From Streptomyces albireticuli (GTDB lineage: Bacteria; Actinomycetota; Actinomycetes; Streptomycetales; Streptomycetaceae): 64,000 bases of DNA. Numbering within the stretch: the first letter of the stretch is position 1; each line of letters starts with the position of its first letter. Made by a program: the position numbers and the translations under genes. The notes under the pieces are model-generated. The model did no database searches, was not told the origin of the DNA, and was given only the letters and a program-made list of their open reading frames with translations. The DNA is taken from contig NZ_JAJQQS010000002.1 in NCBI RefSeq assembly GCF_021228125.1, positions 930,001-994,000 on the forward strand. The letters run 5' to 3'. This document shows positions 28,352-37,130 of this stretch, piece after piece.

Positions 28352-29604
28352 CGATACTGCCGGGCCTCCTCGACACCGAGGCGATTCGCAAGGACTTCCC
28401 CATCCTGGACCGCACGGTCCACGACGGTAAGAAGATCGTGTATCTGGACAGCGCGGCCACCTCCCAGAAGCCGCGCCAGGTGCTCGACGCGCTCAACGCG
28501 TACTACGAGCGCCACAACGCCAACGTCCACCGCGGTGTGTACACCATCGCCGAGGAGGCCACGGCGCTGTACGAGGGCGCGCGCGACAAGGTCGCCGCGT
28601 TCGTCAACGCGCCCAGCCGCGACGAGGTGATCTTCACCAAGAACGCCTCGGAGTCGCTGAACCTCGTCGCCAACATGCTGGGCTGGGCCGACGAGCCCTA
28701 CCGCGTGGACCACGACACCGAGATCGTCATCACGGAGATGGAGCACCACTCCAACATCGTCCCGTGGCAGCTGCTCTCGCAGCGCACCGGCGCGAAGCTG
28801 AAGTGGTTCGGCCTCACCGACGACGGCCGGCTGGACCTGTCCAACATCGACGAGATCATCACCGAGAAGACCAAGGTCGTCTCGTTCGTGCTGGTCTCCA
28901 ACATCATGGGCACGTTCAACCCCGTCGAGACGATCGTCCGCCGGGCCCAGGAGGTCGGCGCGCTCGTCGTCATCGACGCCTCCCAGGCCGCCCCGCACAT
29001 GGTGCTGGACGTCCAGGCGCTCCAGGCCGACTTCGTGGCCTTCACCGGCCACAAGATGTGCGGTCCGACGGGCATCGGCGTCCTGTGGGGCCGCCAGGAG
29101 CTCCTGGAGGACCTGCCGCCCTTCCTCGGCGGCGGCGAGATGATCGAGACCGTCTCGATGCACTCCTCCACCTACGCCCCGGCGCCGCACAAGTTCGAGG
29201 CGGGTACGCCCCCGATCGCCCAGGCCGTCGGCCTCGGCGCCGCGGTGGACTACCTCTCGGCGATCGGCATGGAGAACATCGCCCGCCATGAGCACGCGAT
29301 CACCGAGTACGCGGTGCGCAGGCTCCAGGAGGTCCCGGACCTGCGGATCATCGGCCCCACCACGGCCGAGGACCGCGGCGCCACCATCTCCTTCACGCTC
29401 GGTGACATCCACCCGCACGACGTGGGCCAGGTGCTCGACGAGCAGGGCATCGCGGTCCGGGTCGGCCACCACTGCGCGCGGCCGGTCTGCCTGCGGTACG
29501 GAATTCCCGCGACCACGCGAGCGTCGTTCTATCTGTACTCCACTCCCGGCGAGGTCGACGCCCTCGTCGAGGGCCTGGAGCATGTACGGAACTTTTTCGG
29601 TTAA
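28348..29604 (+). CDS. sufS: Group II cysteine desulfurase SufS
   Basis: This PLP enzyme takes sulfur from cysteine for cluster assembly and passes it to SufU. The 418-residue protein has the PLP lysine K236 in FTGHKMCGP and the catalytic C376 in VGHHCARPVC. The GTG at 28348 overlaps the preceding small ORF. sufU starts 32 bp after its stop. The placement is standard for actinobacterial suf operons. Confidence 0.96.
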   Translation: MTILPGLLDTEAIRKDFPILDRTVHDGKKIVYLDSAATSQKPRQVLDALNAYYERHNANVHRGVYTIAEEATALYEGARDKVAAFVNAPSRDEVIFTKNASESLNLVANMLGWADEPYRVDHDTEIVITEMEHHSNIVPWQLLSQRTGAKLKWFGLTDDGRLDLSNIDEIITEKTKVVSFVLVSNIMGTFNPVETIVRRAQEVGALVVIDASQAAPHMVLDVQALQADFVAFTGHKMCGPTGIGVLWGRQELLEDLPPFLGGGEMIETVSMHSSTYAPAPHKFEAGTPPIAQAVGLGAAVDYLSAIGMENIARHEHAITEYAVRRLQEVPDLRIIGPTTAEDRGATISFTLGDIHPHDVGQVLDEQGIAVRVGHHCARPVCLRYGIPATTRASFYLYSTPGEVDALVEGLEHVRNFFG

Positions 29605-29636
29605 TCAGACACCGTGGCTGACGGACGAGGCTGACT

Positions 29637-30092
29637 GTGAAGCTTGATTCGATGTACCAGGACGTCATCCTGGACCACTACAAGCACCCCCACGGGCGGG
29701 GCTTGCGGACCGGCGACGCCGAGGTGCACCACGTCAACCCGACGTGCGGTGACGAGATCACCCTGCGCGTGCGGCTCTCGGGCGAGACCATCGAAGACGT
29801 CTCGTACGAGGGACAGGGCTGCTCCATCAGCCAGGCCAGCGCCTCCGTGCTCAACGACCTGCTCGTCGGCAAGGACCTCACCGAGGCCCGCCGGATCCAG
29901 GAGACCTTCCTGGAGCTGATGCAGTCCAAGGGCAAGGTCGAGCCGGACGACGAGATGGAGGAGGTGCTGGAGGACGCGGTGGCGTTCGCCGGCGTCTCCA
30001 AGTACCCCGCCCGGGTGAAGTGCGCGCTGCTCAGCTGGATGGCGTGGAAGGACGCGACAGCGCAGGCGCTGTCCGAAGGGAAGACCGCATGA
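29637..30092 (+). CDS. sufU: Sulfur-transfer protein SufU
   Basis: This 151-residue zinc-bound sulfur acceptor of SufS has the SufU ligands C37 and D39 (PTCGDE), C62 (GQGCSIS) and C129 (VKCALLSW). It also carries the SufU-specific insertion around residues 80-100 that separates it from IscU scaffolds. It starts at GTG and overlaps the next gene as ATGA. Confidence 0.95.
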   Translation: MKLDSMYQDVILDHYKHPHGRGLRTGDAEVHHVNPTCGDEITLRVRLSGETIEDVSYEGQGCSISQASASVLNDLLVGKDLTEARRIQETFLELMQSKGKVEPDDEMEEVLEDAVAFAGVSKYPARVKCALLSWMAWKDATAQALSEGKTA

Positions 30093-30451
30093 GCGACGAA
30101 CTGGAGACGACGACCGCCGAGGCGGCCGCCGTGACGACCAAGCCGGCCTCCGAGGAGGAGGTGCGCGAGGCGCTGTACGACGTGGTCGACCCCGAGCTGG
30201 GCATCGACGTCGTCAACCTCGGCCTGATCTACGGCATCCATGTCGACGACGCCAACATCGCCACCCTCGACATGACGCTCACGTCCGCGGCCTGCCCGCT
30301 GACCGACGTCATCGAGGACCAGGCGAAGTCGGCCACCGAGGGCATCGTGAACGAGCTCCGGATCAACTGGGTCTGGATGCCGCCGTGGGGCCCGGACAAG
30401 ATCACGGACGACGGCCGTGAGCAGCTCCGGGCGCTGGGCTTCAACGTCTGA
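30089..30451 (+). CDS. MIP18/DUF59 metal-sulfur cluster maturation factor (SufT-like)
   Basis: This 120-residue protein has the DUF59 core, with DVVDPELGIDVVNLGLIYGI and the conserved cysteine in TSAACPLTDVIEDQ. Such proteins help deliver clusters to target apoproteins. It closes the suf operon and overlaps sufU by 4 bp. A strong hairpin follows 20 bp later. Confidence 0.92.
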   Translation: MSDELETTTAEAAAVTTKPASEEEVREALYDVVDPELGIDVVNLGLIYGIHVDDANIATLDMTLTSAACPLTDVIEDQAKSATEGIVNELRINWVWMPPWGPDKITDDGREQLRALGFNV

Positions 30452-30471
30452 GTCCGCCGCCCGCCACGCGC

Positions 30472-30505
30472 GGCCCGCTTCCCGACAGGTGTCGGGGAGC
30501 GGGCC
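30472..30505 (+). terminator. suf operon terminator
   Basis: GGCCCGCT (30472-30479) pairs with AGCGGGCC (30498-30505), with CCGACA/TGTCGG continuing the stem inside. It ends the suf transcript. Confidence 0.8.
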
Positions 30506-30646
30506 GTCGTCGTATGACGCGGTGAACGCCGCGGGCCCCGGCCGGGGTGCGGACCCGTCCGGCGGACGGCGCGGTCCGGGCCGGTGCGGCCCCGGACGGC
30601 AGACGGTCCTGGTCACGGCCCCCCTGGGTCCCCCAGACTGGCTCCC

Positions 30647-31012
30647 ATGGCTTCTTCGCTCTACAGCATCGTGATCGACGCACACGACCTCCGCTCGCAG
30701 GCACGTTTCTGGTGCGACGTCCTCGACTGGCGGGTCCTCTACGCCGACGACCTGGAGGTCACCATCGGCGCCGATGTGACGGCCACCCCGGGCCTCACCT
30801 TCGTCCCCGTGAAGGAGGGCAAGGCGATCAAGAACCGGCTGCACATCGACCTCAACCCCGACGACCGGGACGCCGAGGTGGAGAGGATCCTCGCGCTGGG
30901 CGCCCGGCGGGCGGACGTCGGGCAGGGCCCGGACGTGACCTGGGTGGTCCTGGAGGACCCCGAGGGCAACGAATTCTGCGTGCTCGCCCCGAAGACCTCC
31001 CTGACCGGCTGA
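30647..31012 (+). CDS. VOC/glyoxalase-fold protein
   Basis: This 121-residue protein has the beta-alpha-beta-beta-beta pattern of the vicinal-oxygen-chelate fold: [23 protein letters not shown] at the start (split here by R-S-Q), NRLHIDLN in the middle and [10 protein letters not shown] at the end. Single-domain members often bind small molecules or resistance substrates as dimers. The specific function is unknown. It stands alone between the suf operon and dapD. Confidence 0.8.
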   Translation: MASSLYSIVIDAHDLRSQARFWCDVLDWRVLYADDLEVTIGADVTATPGLTFVPVKEGKAIKNRLHIDLNPDDRDAEVERILALGARRADVGQGPDVTWVVLEDPEGNEFCVLAPKTSLTG

Positions 31013-31127
31013 TCCCCGCCCCGGTCCCGGTCCGGGGTTCCGGCCGGTCCGGCGGGGCGGCCCGGCCCCTTTCCCTCCTGTGCCGTCCCGCCGCCCGCCG
31101 AGTTCGCCTTGAGGCCGCTGGTCCGGT

Positions 31128-31133
31128 TAGGTT
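31128..31133 (+). promoter_or_regulatory. dapD: Candidate -10 box for leaderless dapD
   Basis: TAGGTT ends 7 bp before the dapD ATG and no Shine-Dalgarno sequence is present. The transcript probably starts at the initiation codon. Confidence 0.5.
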
Positions 31134-31140
31134 TTCGGAC

Positions 31141-32130
31141 ATGACCGATGCTGTTGTTTCCCGTACCTCCGGCGCCGTCGCCGCCGGCCTTGCCACGATC
31201 ACCGAGGACGGCACCGTCCTTGACACCTGGTTCCCCGCCCCCGCGCTCGCCGAGGCCCCCGGACCGGCCGGCACCGAGCGGCTGACCGCCGAGCGCGCCG
31301 CCGAGCTGCTGGGCGAGGGCGCCCTCAAGGCCGTCGGCCCGGACCCGCGCCGTGGTGTCGAGGTCGTCGCCGTCCGCACGGTCATCGCCTCGCTCGAGGA
31401 CAAGCCCCTCGACGCGCACGACGCCTACCTGCGTCTGCACCTGCTCTCCGGCCGCCAGGTCAAGCCGCACGGCCAGAACCTCGACGGCATCTTCGGCCTG
31501 CTCGCCAACGTCGCCTGGACCTCGCTCGGCCCCGTCGCCGTCGACCAGGTCGAGAAGGTCCGCCTCAACGCGCGGGCCGAGGGCCTGCACCTCCAGGTCA
31601 CCAGCATCGACAAGTTCCCGCGCATGACGGACTACGTGGCCCCGGCCGGCGTCCGCATCGCCGACGCCGACCGCGTCCGCCTGGGCGCCCACCTCGGCGC
31701 CGGCACCACCGTCATGCACGAGGGCTTCGTCAACTTCAACGCCGGCACGCTCGGCACGTCCATGGTCGAGGGCCGCATCAGCGCGGGCGTCGTCGTCGGC
31801 GACGGCACCGACATCGGCGGCGGCGCCTCCACCATGGGCACGCTCTCCGGCGGCGGCAAGCAGATCATCTCCATCGGCGAGCGCTGCCTGCTCGGCGCCG
31901 AGTCGGGCATCGGCATCGCCCTCGGCGACGAGTGCGTCGTCGAGGCCGGCCTGTACGTCACCGCGGGCACCCGGGTGACGCTGCCGGACGGCGAGGTCGT
32001 CAAGGCGCTGACCCTGTCGGGGTCCAGCAACATCCTCTTCCGCCGGAACTCCACGACCGGTGCCGTGGAGGCCCGGCCGTACAAGAGCAACTGGGGCGGG
32101 CTGAACGAGGTTCTGCACAGCCACAACTGA
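31141..32130 (+). CDS. dapD: Tetrahydrodipicolinate N-succinyltransferase
   Basis: This is an acyltransferase of the succinylase route to diaminopimelate and lysine. The 329-residue protein has an actinobacterial-type N-terminal domain and a left-handed beta-helix made of hexapeptide repeats (about residues 165-290, for example [10 protein letters not shown] and [18 protein letters not shown]). The [11 protein letters not shown] segment lies near the C-terminus. It looks leaderless. The convergent neighbour is a dapA-like gene. Confidence 0.95.
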   Translation: MTDAVVSRTSGAVAAGLATITEDGTVLDTWFPAPALAEAPGPAGTERLTAERAAELLGEGALKAVGPDPRRGVEVVAVRTVIASLEDKPLDAHDAYLRLHLLSGRQVKPHGQNLDGIFGLLANVAWTSLGPVAVDQVEKVRLNARAEGLHLQVTSIDKFPRMTDYVAPAGVRIADADRVRLGAHLGAGTTVMHEGFVNFNAGTLGTSMVEGRISAGVVVGDGTDIGGGASTMGTLSGGGKQIISIGERCLLGAESGIGIALGDECVVEAGLYVTAGTRVTLPDGEVVKALTLSGSSNILFRRNSTTGAVEARPYKSNWGGLNEVLHSHN

Positions 32131-32137
32131 GGTGTGC

Positions 32138-32166
32138 GGGGCGGGACCGTTCCCCGGTCCCGCCCC
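32138..32166. terminator. Hairpin between dapD and the dapA-like gene
   Basis: A perfect 11-bp stem (32138-32148 with 32156-32166) and a 7-nt loop start 8 bp after the dapD stop. Confidence 0.8.
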
Positions 32167-32209
32167 CTGCCGCCCAGCCGGGACTCGGCCCCGGACCCGG
32201 GTCCTCGAT

Positions 32210-32239
32210 CTCCCCCGGCTACCGCTGGGAGGTGCCCCC
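32210..32239. repeat. Family B repeat, copy 3, nested in family A remains
   Basis: CTCCCCCGGCTACCGCTGGG then AGGTGCCCCC. It is flanked by GTCCTCGAT on the left and GGACGGGCTGG on the right, which together resemble a family A half-site split by this element. It contains the stop codon and last codons of the dapA-like gene. Confidence 0.8.
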
Positions 32240-33145
32240 GGACGGGCTGGAGAGCGTGCGCTCGTACGCCTCCAGCAGGGCCCCCGTCCGCTCCGGGGAC
32301 GCCGCGCGCAGCGGCGCCCGTACCGGCCCGGCCGGCAGGTCCAGCGCGTTCAGCAGGGCCTTGGCCGTGACCGTGCCCGGCAGGCCCGCGGACATCATCA
32401 GCTCCACCAGCGGCAGCGTCCGCCCGTGGAGGCGCGCCGCCTCGGCGTTCGCGCCGCGGTCGTAGGCGTCCAGGACGGCGGCGATCGCCGGGCCCGCGAC
32501 GTTGGCCACCGTGCTGACGCAGCCGACGGCGCCCACCGCCCGCAGCGGGAGGTTCAGCTCCTCGGAGCCGGAGTAGTAGGCCAGCTCGGTCGCCGCGATC
32601 ACCTTCGCGCTGCCCAGCAGGTCGTACGCGCAGTCCTTGACGCCCGCGATCCTCGGGTGCTCCGCCAGCCGGAGCATCGTCTCCGGCTCGATCCGGGTGC
32701 CCGTGCGGCCAGGGATGTCGTAGAGCATCACCGGCACCCCGACCGCGTCCGCCACCGTCCGGAAGTGCTCGGCGACGTCCTCCTGAGGCGGCCTGCTGTA
32801 GTACGGCGTCACCACCAGCACGCCGTGCGCGCCCGCGGCCTCGGCCGCGCGGGCCAGGGCGACCGTGCCGCGGGTGTCCGCCGAGCCGACGCCCGCCGTG
32901 ATCCGCGCCCGGTCGCCCACGGCATCGGCGACGGCCCGGACGAGCGCGGTTTTCTCCTCGTCCGTCGTCGTCGGCGACTCGCCGGTGGTGCCGTTCAGCA
33001 CCAGCCCGTCGCAGCGGCCCTCGCCGACCAGGTGGCCGGCGAGGCGCCGCGCGCCGTCGAGGTCGAGGCGGCCGTCCGCGGTGAACGGGGTCACCATCGC
33101 GCAGACGGTACGGCCGAAGAGGCCGGTGGGAGGGCTGGTGAGCAC
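32219..33145 (-). CDS. dapA: 4-hydroxy-tetrahydrodipicolinate synthase-like aldolase
   Basis: This 308-residue TIM-barrel protein is of the DapA/NAL superfamily. GTTGESPTTTDEE is the substrate loop, PVMLYDIPGRTG holds the catalytic tyrosine, and GVKDCAYD holds the Schiff-base lysine. It would condense pyruvate with aspartate semialdehyde, but other NAL-family aldolase activities are possible. It starts at GTG. The last nine residues (SSPSGGTSQ-R) and the stop are supplied by a family B repeat, so the C-terminus differs from the family by repeat insertion. A dyad candidate operator lies 70 bp upstream. Confidence 0.85.
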   Translation of the reverse strand: MLTSPPTGLFGRTVCAMVTPFTADGRLDLDGARRLAGHLVGEGRCDGLVLNGTTGESPTTTDEEKTALVRAVADAVGDRARITAGVGSADTRGTVALARAAEAAGAHGVLVVTPYYSRPPQEDVAEHFRTVADAVGVPVMLYDIPGRTGTRIEPETMLRLAEHPRIAGVKDCAYDLLGSAKVIAATELAYYSGSEELNLPLRAVGAVGCVSTVANVAGPAIAAVLDAYDRGANAEAARLHGRTLPLVELMMSAGLPGTVTAKALLNALDLPAGPVRAPLRAASPERTGALLEAYERTLSSPSGGTSQR

Positions 33146-33213
33146 GGGTCACACTCCGGAGGCGCGGTGCGGAAAGGATTCCGCACCGGATTCTGCGCCC
33201 GCCCGACCGTATA

Positions 33214-33241
33214 GGTCCAGTTAAATGATCTTAGATGGACC
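33214..33241. promoter_or_regulatory. Dyad operator candidate upstream of the dapA-like gene
   Basis: GGTCCA (33214-33219) and TGGACC (33236-33241) flank an unusually AT-rich 16-bp centre with TAAATGATCTTA. It lies next to a TATACG -10-like hexamer on the minus strand. A GntR- or IclR-type repressor site is plausible. Confidence 0.5.
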
Positions 33242-33252
33242 GTTCAGCGATG

Positions 33253-35112
33253 CTACGGCTTCCAGCGCAGCACCTGCGGGTCGTGGTCGCTCGCCTGGTC
33301 CGCGAACTCCGCGTTGACGTGCACGATGTCGTAGTCCACCGACCGCATGTGGCGGCTGGTCAGGATGTGGTCGAGCACCTGGGAGTTGCCCTGGTAGACG
33401 TAGCCGTACCGCTCGCTCTTCGGCAGCGTGTCGACCAGGTCGGTGAGGGCGCCGCCGGCCGTGAGGGCCTTGACCGCGGGGGAGAACTGGAAGTCGTTGA
33501 GGTCACCCGCGACGACCACGTTCGCGCGCCGGTCGGCCGCCAGGAGCTGCTTGACGAAGGTGTTGACGAGCTTCGCCTGCTGCGTCCGCTGGGTCTCCGA
33601 CGGGCGGGCCGGGGCCTGGAAGCGGCTGTCGAGGCCCTGGTCGCCGCCCTTGGAGTTGAAGTGGTTGGCGACCACGAAGACCCGCTCGCCCCGGAAGGTG
33701 AACTGGCCGGCCAGCGGCTTGCGGCTGTTGGCCCACGCGGCGTCACCGGGCGCGATCCGGCCCGGCGAGGCGGACAGCGCGGCCTTGCCGCCCTGGCGGA
33801 CGACCTTGACCGGGGTGGTGGCGTCGCCGCCCGGCGTGTCCACGAAGGAGACACGCGCGGGGTTGAAGAGGAAGGCAGTGCGGATGTTGCCGCCCGGCTG
33901 GCCGCCGTCCTGGCCGTCGACCGGGTTGATCTGCCGCCAGTGGTACGTGGGGCCGCCCGCCGCCGCGACGGCTTCCGTCAGCTTCTTCAGCGTCTGCCCC
34001 GCGTCCACGGCGCCGTCGTTCGTGGTGCCGTTGTCGTCCTGGACCTCTTCGAGGGCGACGATGTCGGGCGAGGCGAGGTTGGTCACCAGCGCGGACGCCA
34101 GCCGGTCGAACTTCGCCTGGGGCGTCTTCGGGGAGAGGTTCTCGACGTTGTACGTGGCGACGGCCAGCTCCCCCTCCCGCTGCTTGCGTGTCGTCTCGCG
34201 CTTCAGCCCGCGGTCCTTGAGCGTGCCCAGCTCGGTCGCCTGGAGCGTGTAGCCGCCGAAGTTGTCGTAGTCCAGCGGGCCGGCGGTGGTGCCGGTCAGC
34301 TCGTCACCGACGTTCGCGACGGGGAACGGGCGCTGCGCGTAGGGGATCAGCGAGACCACCTTCACCCGGCCGGAGCCCTGCTCGCGGTACGAGCCGTAGA
34401 GCGAGCCGCCGCGCGCGGTGCGGTCGCGGCGGGGCTCGGCGGTCACCCACAGGTCCTTGTGCTCGCTGGTCGCGCCGATCACGGGGGCGTCCTGGACCGA
34501 GACCCGCATGCCCTCCAGGGACTCGTAGCGGTCCAGGGCGTAGGTGCCGGGCCTCAGCGGCAGCTTCTCGATCGAGCCGCCCCGGGCGTCCGGCGCGTAG
34601 CGCGTGGGGAGCGCCGACGGGCGCAGCCGGAAAGCGGCCGGCAGGGCGTTGCCCGAGGACTTCACCTCCCACGTCGCCTTGGTCAGCTGGGTGACGGACT
34701 GGAGCCCGGCCTTCTCGCCGCCCGGGTAGTACTCGCTCACCGTGCCCGCGACGAGCACGGAGTCGCCGACCGCCACCGAGGGCGCGGCCGAACCGGTGAA
34801 GACGAAGATCCCCTCGCTGGTGGCGGGGTTGCGGTCGGGGTTCGGGTCCTGGAACCAGAAGCCGCGCGCCGAGCCGAAGGAGCGTACGGCCGTGACGATG
34901 CCCGGAACGCCCGTCACCTGTTTGTCCGCGAGCGGGGAGAGGCGCGTGCTGCCCTGGATGTCGTGGATCCGGGCCTTGACGGCGGCCGGGGCCTCCTCGC
35001 TCCCGGCCGCGCTCGCGGCCTGGGGTACGGCGAGCAGGCCGGCCGCGAGCGCGAGGGCGACGGCGGGGCCGGCGGCCGGGGGTCTGCGCAGGGGACGGCG
35101 GGAGAGGGGCAT
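33253..35112 (-). CDS. Secreted ExeM/NucH-type extracellular nuclease
   Basis: This predicted 619-residue exported nuclease has a signal peptide ending near A-S-A-A-G. An OB-like domain follows (about residues 45-180, VTGVPGIVTAVR and GFWFQDPNPDRN), then an endonuclease/exonuclease/phosphatase domain (about 315-619). That domain carries ATYNVENL, the catalytic IVALEEVQD, VVANHFNSKGGD, VVVAGDLNDF and ASDHDP. All EEP metal and catalytic motifs are present. The ATG at 35112 follows GGAGG by 6 bp. A frame from 35124 is four codons longer. It likely scavenges phosphate or nucleotides from extracellular DNA. Confidence 0.88.
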   Translation of the reverse strand: MPLSRRPLRRPPAAGPAVALALAAGLLAVPQAASAAGSEEAPAAVKARIHDIQGSTRLSPLADKQVTGVPGIVTAVRSFGSARGFWFQDPNPDRNPATSEGIFVFTGSAAPSVAVGDSVLVAGTVSEYYPGGEKAGLQSVTQLTKATWEVKSSGNALPAAFRLRPSALPTRYAPDARGGSIEKLPLRPGTYALDRYESLEGMRVSVQDAPVIGATSEHKDLWVTAEPRRDRTARGGSLYGSYREQGSGRVKVVSLIPYAQRPFPVANVGDELTGTTAGPLDYDNFGGYTLQATELGTLKDRGLKRETTRKQREGELAVATYNVENLSPKTPQAKFDRLASALVTNLASPDIVALEEVQDDNGTTNDGAVDAGQTLKKLTEAVAAAGGPTYHWRQINPVDGQDGGQPGGNIRTAFLFNPARVSFVDTPGGDATTPVKVVRQGGKAALSASPGRIAPGDAAWANSRKPLAGQFTFRGERVFVVANHFNSKGGDQGLDSRFQAPARPSETQRTQQAKLVNTFVKQLLAADRRANVVVAGDLNDFQFSPAVKALTAGGALTDLVDTLPKSERYGYVYQGNSQVLDHILTSRHMRSVDYDIVHVNAEFADQASDHDPQVLRWKP

Positions 35113-35149
35113 GGCTGCCTCCAAAGGGGGCTCGTGGGAGGTGGAACGG

Positions 35150-35174
35150 GATCACGCGCGAACCGCGTGTGATC
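35150..35174 (-). promoter_or_regulatory. Hairpin or operator in the nuclease leader
   Basis: GATCACGCGCG and CGCGTGTGATC form an 11-bp arm pair with one mismatch and a 3-nt loop. It lies 38 bp upstream of the nuclease start. It could be an operator or an attenuating hairpin. A TTGACA sequence is at 35209-35214 on the same strand. Confidence 0.45.
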
Positions 35175-35353
35175 TACGCGCGTCAATGTGTTGTGTGGTC
35201 AGGGCAGTTGTCAAGGCTCCACGGGCATACCGCGGCCGACGGGTGGCCGACGGGTCGGTGAACCGGGCGGCACCCTCCGAAATCCGTCTAGGCTTGGCCA
35301 CCGCGCGGGCCGCGCAGTCGGCGCGGCCGTCACGACGAGGAGAGTCACCCCTG

Positions 35354-36859
35354 ATGTCCGCAGACCGCCCGACCATGCCGCCGGTGCGGCTCCCCTCCGA
35401 CGCGGAGCTCGCACGGGACGCGCTGTCCGCGCCCCTGTTCGTCCGCGCCGCGAAGCTGGCCCGCTGGGCGGGCGAGGGCACCCCGGTCGGCGCGGGCGGC
35501 GAGCTGCTCGCCGAGCAGCTGGGGACCGCCACCGAGCTCCTCGGCCTCACCGCCGACGAGGACGGGCCCGCGTACGCCGCGGAGGCGTGGCAGCACGCGC
35601 TGGACACCGGGCTGGTCGAGTTCACCGAGAACCCCGAGGACGCCGAGGGCGCGGAGGCCGCGGACGCCGGCGCCGACACGCCCGCCGGGGTGGCCACGGC
35701 CGGCGAGGAGCTGGCCACGCTCACCTCCGGCAGCCCCGCCGACATCCTCGAACTCTGGCTCGGCGGCCTGGAGAACGTCCTGGCCGACGCCGCCGCGCCG
35801 GACCTCGGCGACATCGTCGAGCAGATCTCCGAGGGCGGCGACGTCGACCTCGACGCGCTCGACTGGAACCCCGAGGAGGAGGCCGACTTCCTCGACGGCG
35901 TGCTCGGCAACCTCTACCTGCTGACCGTGCTCGACGAGGGCGCCGCCGACCGGCCCGTACCGCTGCCGGCCCTCGCCGCCTCCATGATCGTCCCGGATGA
36001 CATGGACGAGCCCACGGACGACGTCCTCGAAGAGGTCTCCGACGCGATGATGCGCCTGGACGACCAGTTCCGGATGCTCGCCCCGACCGGCGTCGTGGAG
36101 TACCAGCCCGTGGACGAGGCCCTCATCGAGGAGGTCGACGGCGAGGGCCACATCCGCGAGTCCGTCGACGCGATCGCCGCGGAGGGTCCCGAGGAGGAGG
36201 ACGTCAGCCGCTACGGCCTGGTCACCCTCACCCCGCTGGGGCTCTTCGCCGTCCGCTCGCGGATGCTCGACGCCGGCATCGACGCCCCCGCGGTCGGCGA
36301 CCTCGCCGACGAGGACGCCGACGTCCTGCTCGCCGCGCTCCCCGGCCACCCGGAGCAGGCGGCCCGCGCCGAGACCGAGCTGTGGCTGGCCCGCCGCGAG
36401 CCGCTGGCCGCCGCCCGCGAGCTGCTCGCCGCCGCGCGCGGCGCCGACGAGGACGCGCCGCGCCGCCGGCTCTCCTGCCAGCAGACGCTGTCGCTGGTCG
36501 GCGGCGAGGCCGAGCCGGCCCTGCGCGAGGTCATCGACGACCGCGAGCTCGGCGGCCTCGCCCGGGTCTGGCTCGCCGAGCACGGCGCGGCGGACGTCCC
36601 CGAGCCCGACGAGGCCATGGTCTTCTGGCTGACCGTCGACACGATCGCCGCGCAGCTCGCGGCCGAGGGCGACTCGGAGGAGCTGCGCGGGCTGGTGGCG
36701 GACCTGGTCGGCCGGCACAGCGGCTTCTTCGACACGGCGTGGCGGGTGGACCACCCGGCGACGGGCGAGGTGCTGGAGGCGATGGGGCGGCTGCACCCGG
36801 ACAAGAAGGTGGCCAAGGAGGCTCGTAAGGCGGCGTTCAAGGCGCGGTCGCGGGCGTAG
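35354..36859 (+). CDS. Hypothetical acidic protein, 501 residues
   Basis: I cannot assign this protein to a family. It is strongly acidic, rich in D, E and A, with no signal peptide, membrane span or cysteine-rich site. Helical segments recur, such as DILELWLGGLENVLAD, EVSDAMMRLDDQFRML and ETELWLARREPLAAARELL, which suggests an all-helical repeat-like fold. The tail becomes basic (KKVAKEARKAAFKARSRA). The ATG follows GAGGAGAG. Coding bias is typical. It diverges from the nuclease gene and is followed by a family A palindrome. Streptomyces-specific cytosolic function is likely but unknown. Confidence 0.75.
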   Translation: MSADRPTMPPVRLPSDAELARDALSAPLFVRAAKLARWAGEGTPVGAGGELLAEQLGTATELLGLTADEDGPAYAAEAWQHALDTGLVEFTENPEDAEGAEAADAGADTPAGVATAGEELATLTSGSPADILELWLGGLENVLADAAAPDLGDIVEQISEGGDVDLDALDWNPEEEADFLDGVLGNLYLLTVLDEGAADRPVPLPALAASMIVPDDMDEPTDDVLEEVSDAMMRLDDQFRMLAPTGVVEYQPVDEALIEEVDGEGHIRESVDAIAAEGPEEEDVSRYGLVTLTPLGLFAVRSRMLDAGIDAPAVGDLADEDADVLLAALPGHPEQAARAETELWLARREPLAAARELLAAARGADEDAPRRRLSCQQTLSLVGGEAEPALREVIDDRELGGLARVWLAEHGAADVPEPDEAMVFWLTVDTIAAQLAAEGDSEELRGLVADLVGRHSGFFDTAWRVDHPATGEVLEAMGRLHPDKKVAKEARKAAFKARSRA

Positions 36860-36894
36860 CCGGGTGGGGCGGGCGGGGGTGGTGCCCTGCCGGG

Positions 36895-36990
36895 GGCTTT
36901 CCCCTGCCCGCCCCTTCCCGAATGTCCTCGAACGCCGGACGGGCTGTCTTTCAGCCCGTCCGGCGTTCGAGGACCGGGTGTCGGTGCGGA
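36895..36990. repeat. Dispersed palindrome family A, copy 2
   Basis: A 23-bp stem (36924-36946 with 36952-36974) has the CGCCGGACGGGCTG core and TCGA in place of TCAA. The left outer arm keeps CGCCCCTTCCCGAA and the right arm is degraded. It lies 65 bp after the hypothetical gene and probably terminates it. Confidence 0.85.
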
Positions 36991-37130
36991 GCCCCGGGTC
37001 CCATTCCGCCGCCCGGACGTCGGGTGGTGTTCATCCGTTAGTCGGAGGGGAACGGGAACGTAAGCGACGTCCCCGCGTGCTCCCTGGGCGCTCGGGCGGC
37101 GCGTGACGTTCCGGCGAACCTGGAGACGAG

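Noticed and set aside
35255..35275. Single GGTGAAC as a PHO box for the nuclease
   Set aside because: Only one unit is present and no second copy lies at 11-bp spacing.
37028..37045. GTTCATCC as a PHO box for the PhoX-like gene
   Set aside because: The neighbouring 11-nt unit does not match, so it stays a half-site at best.
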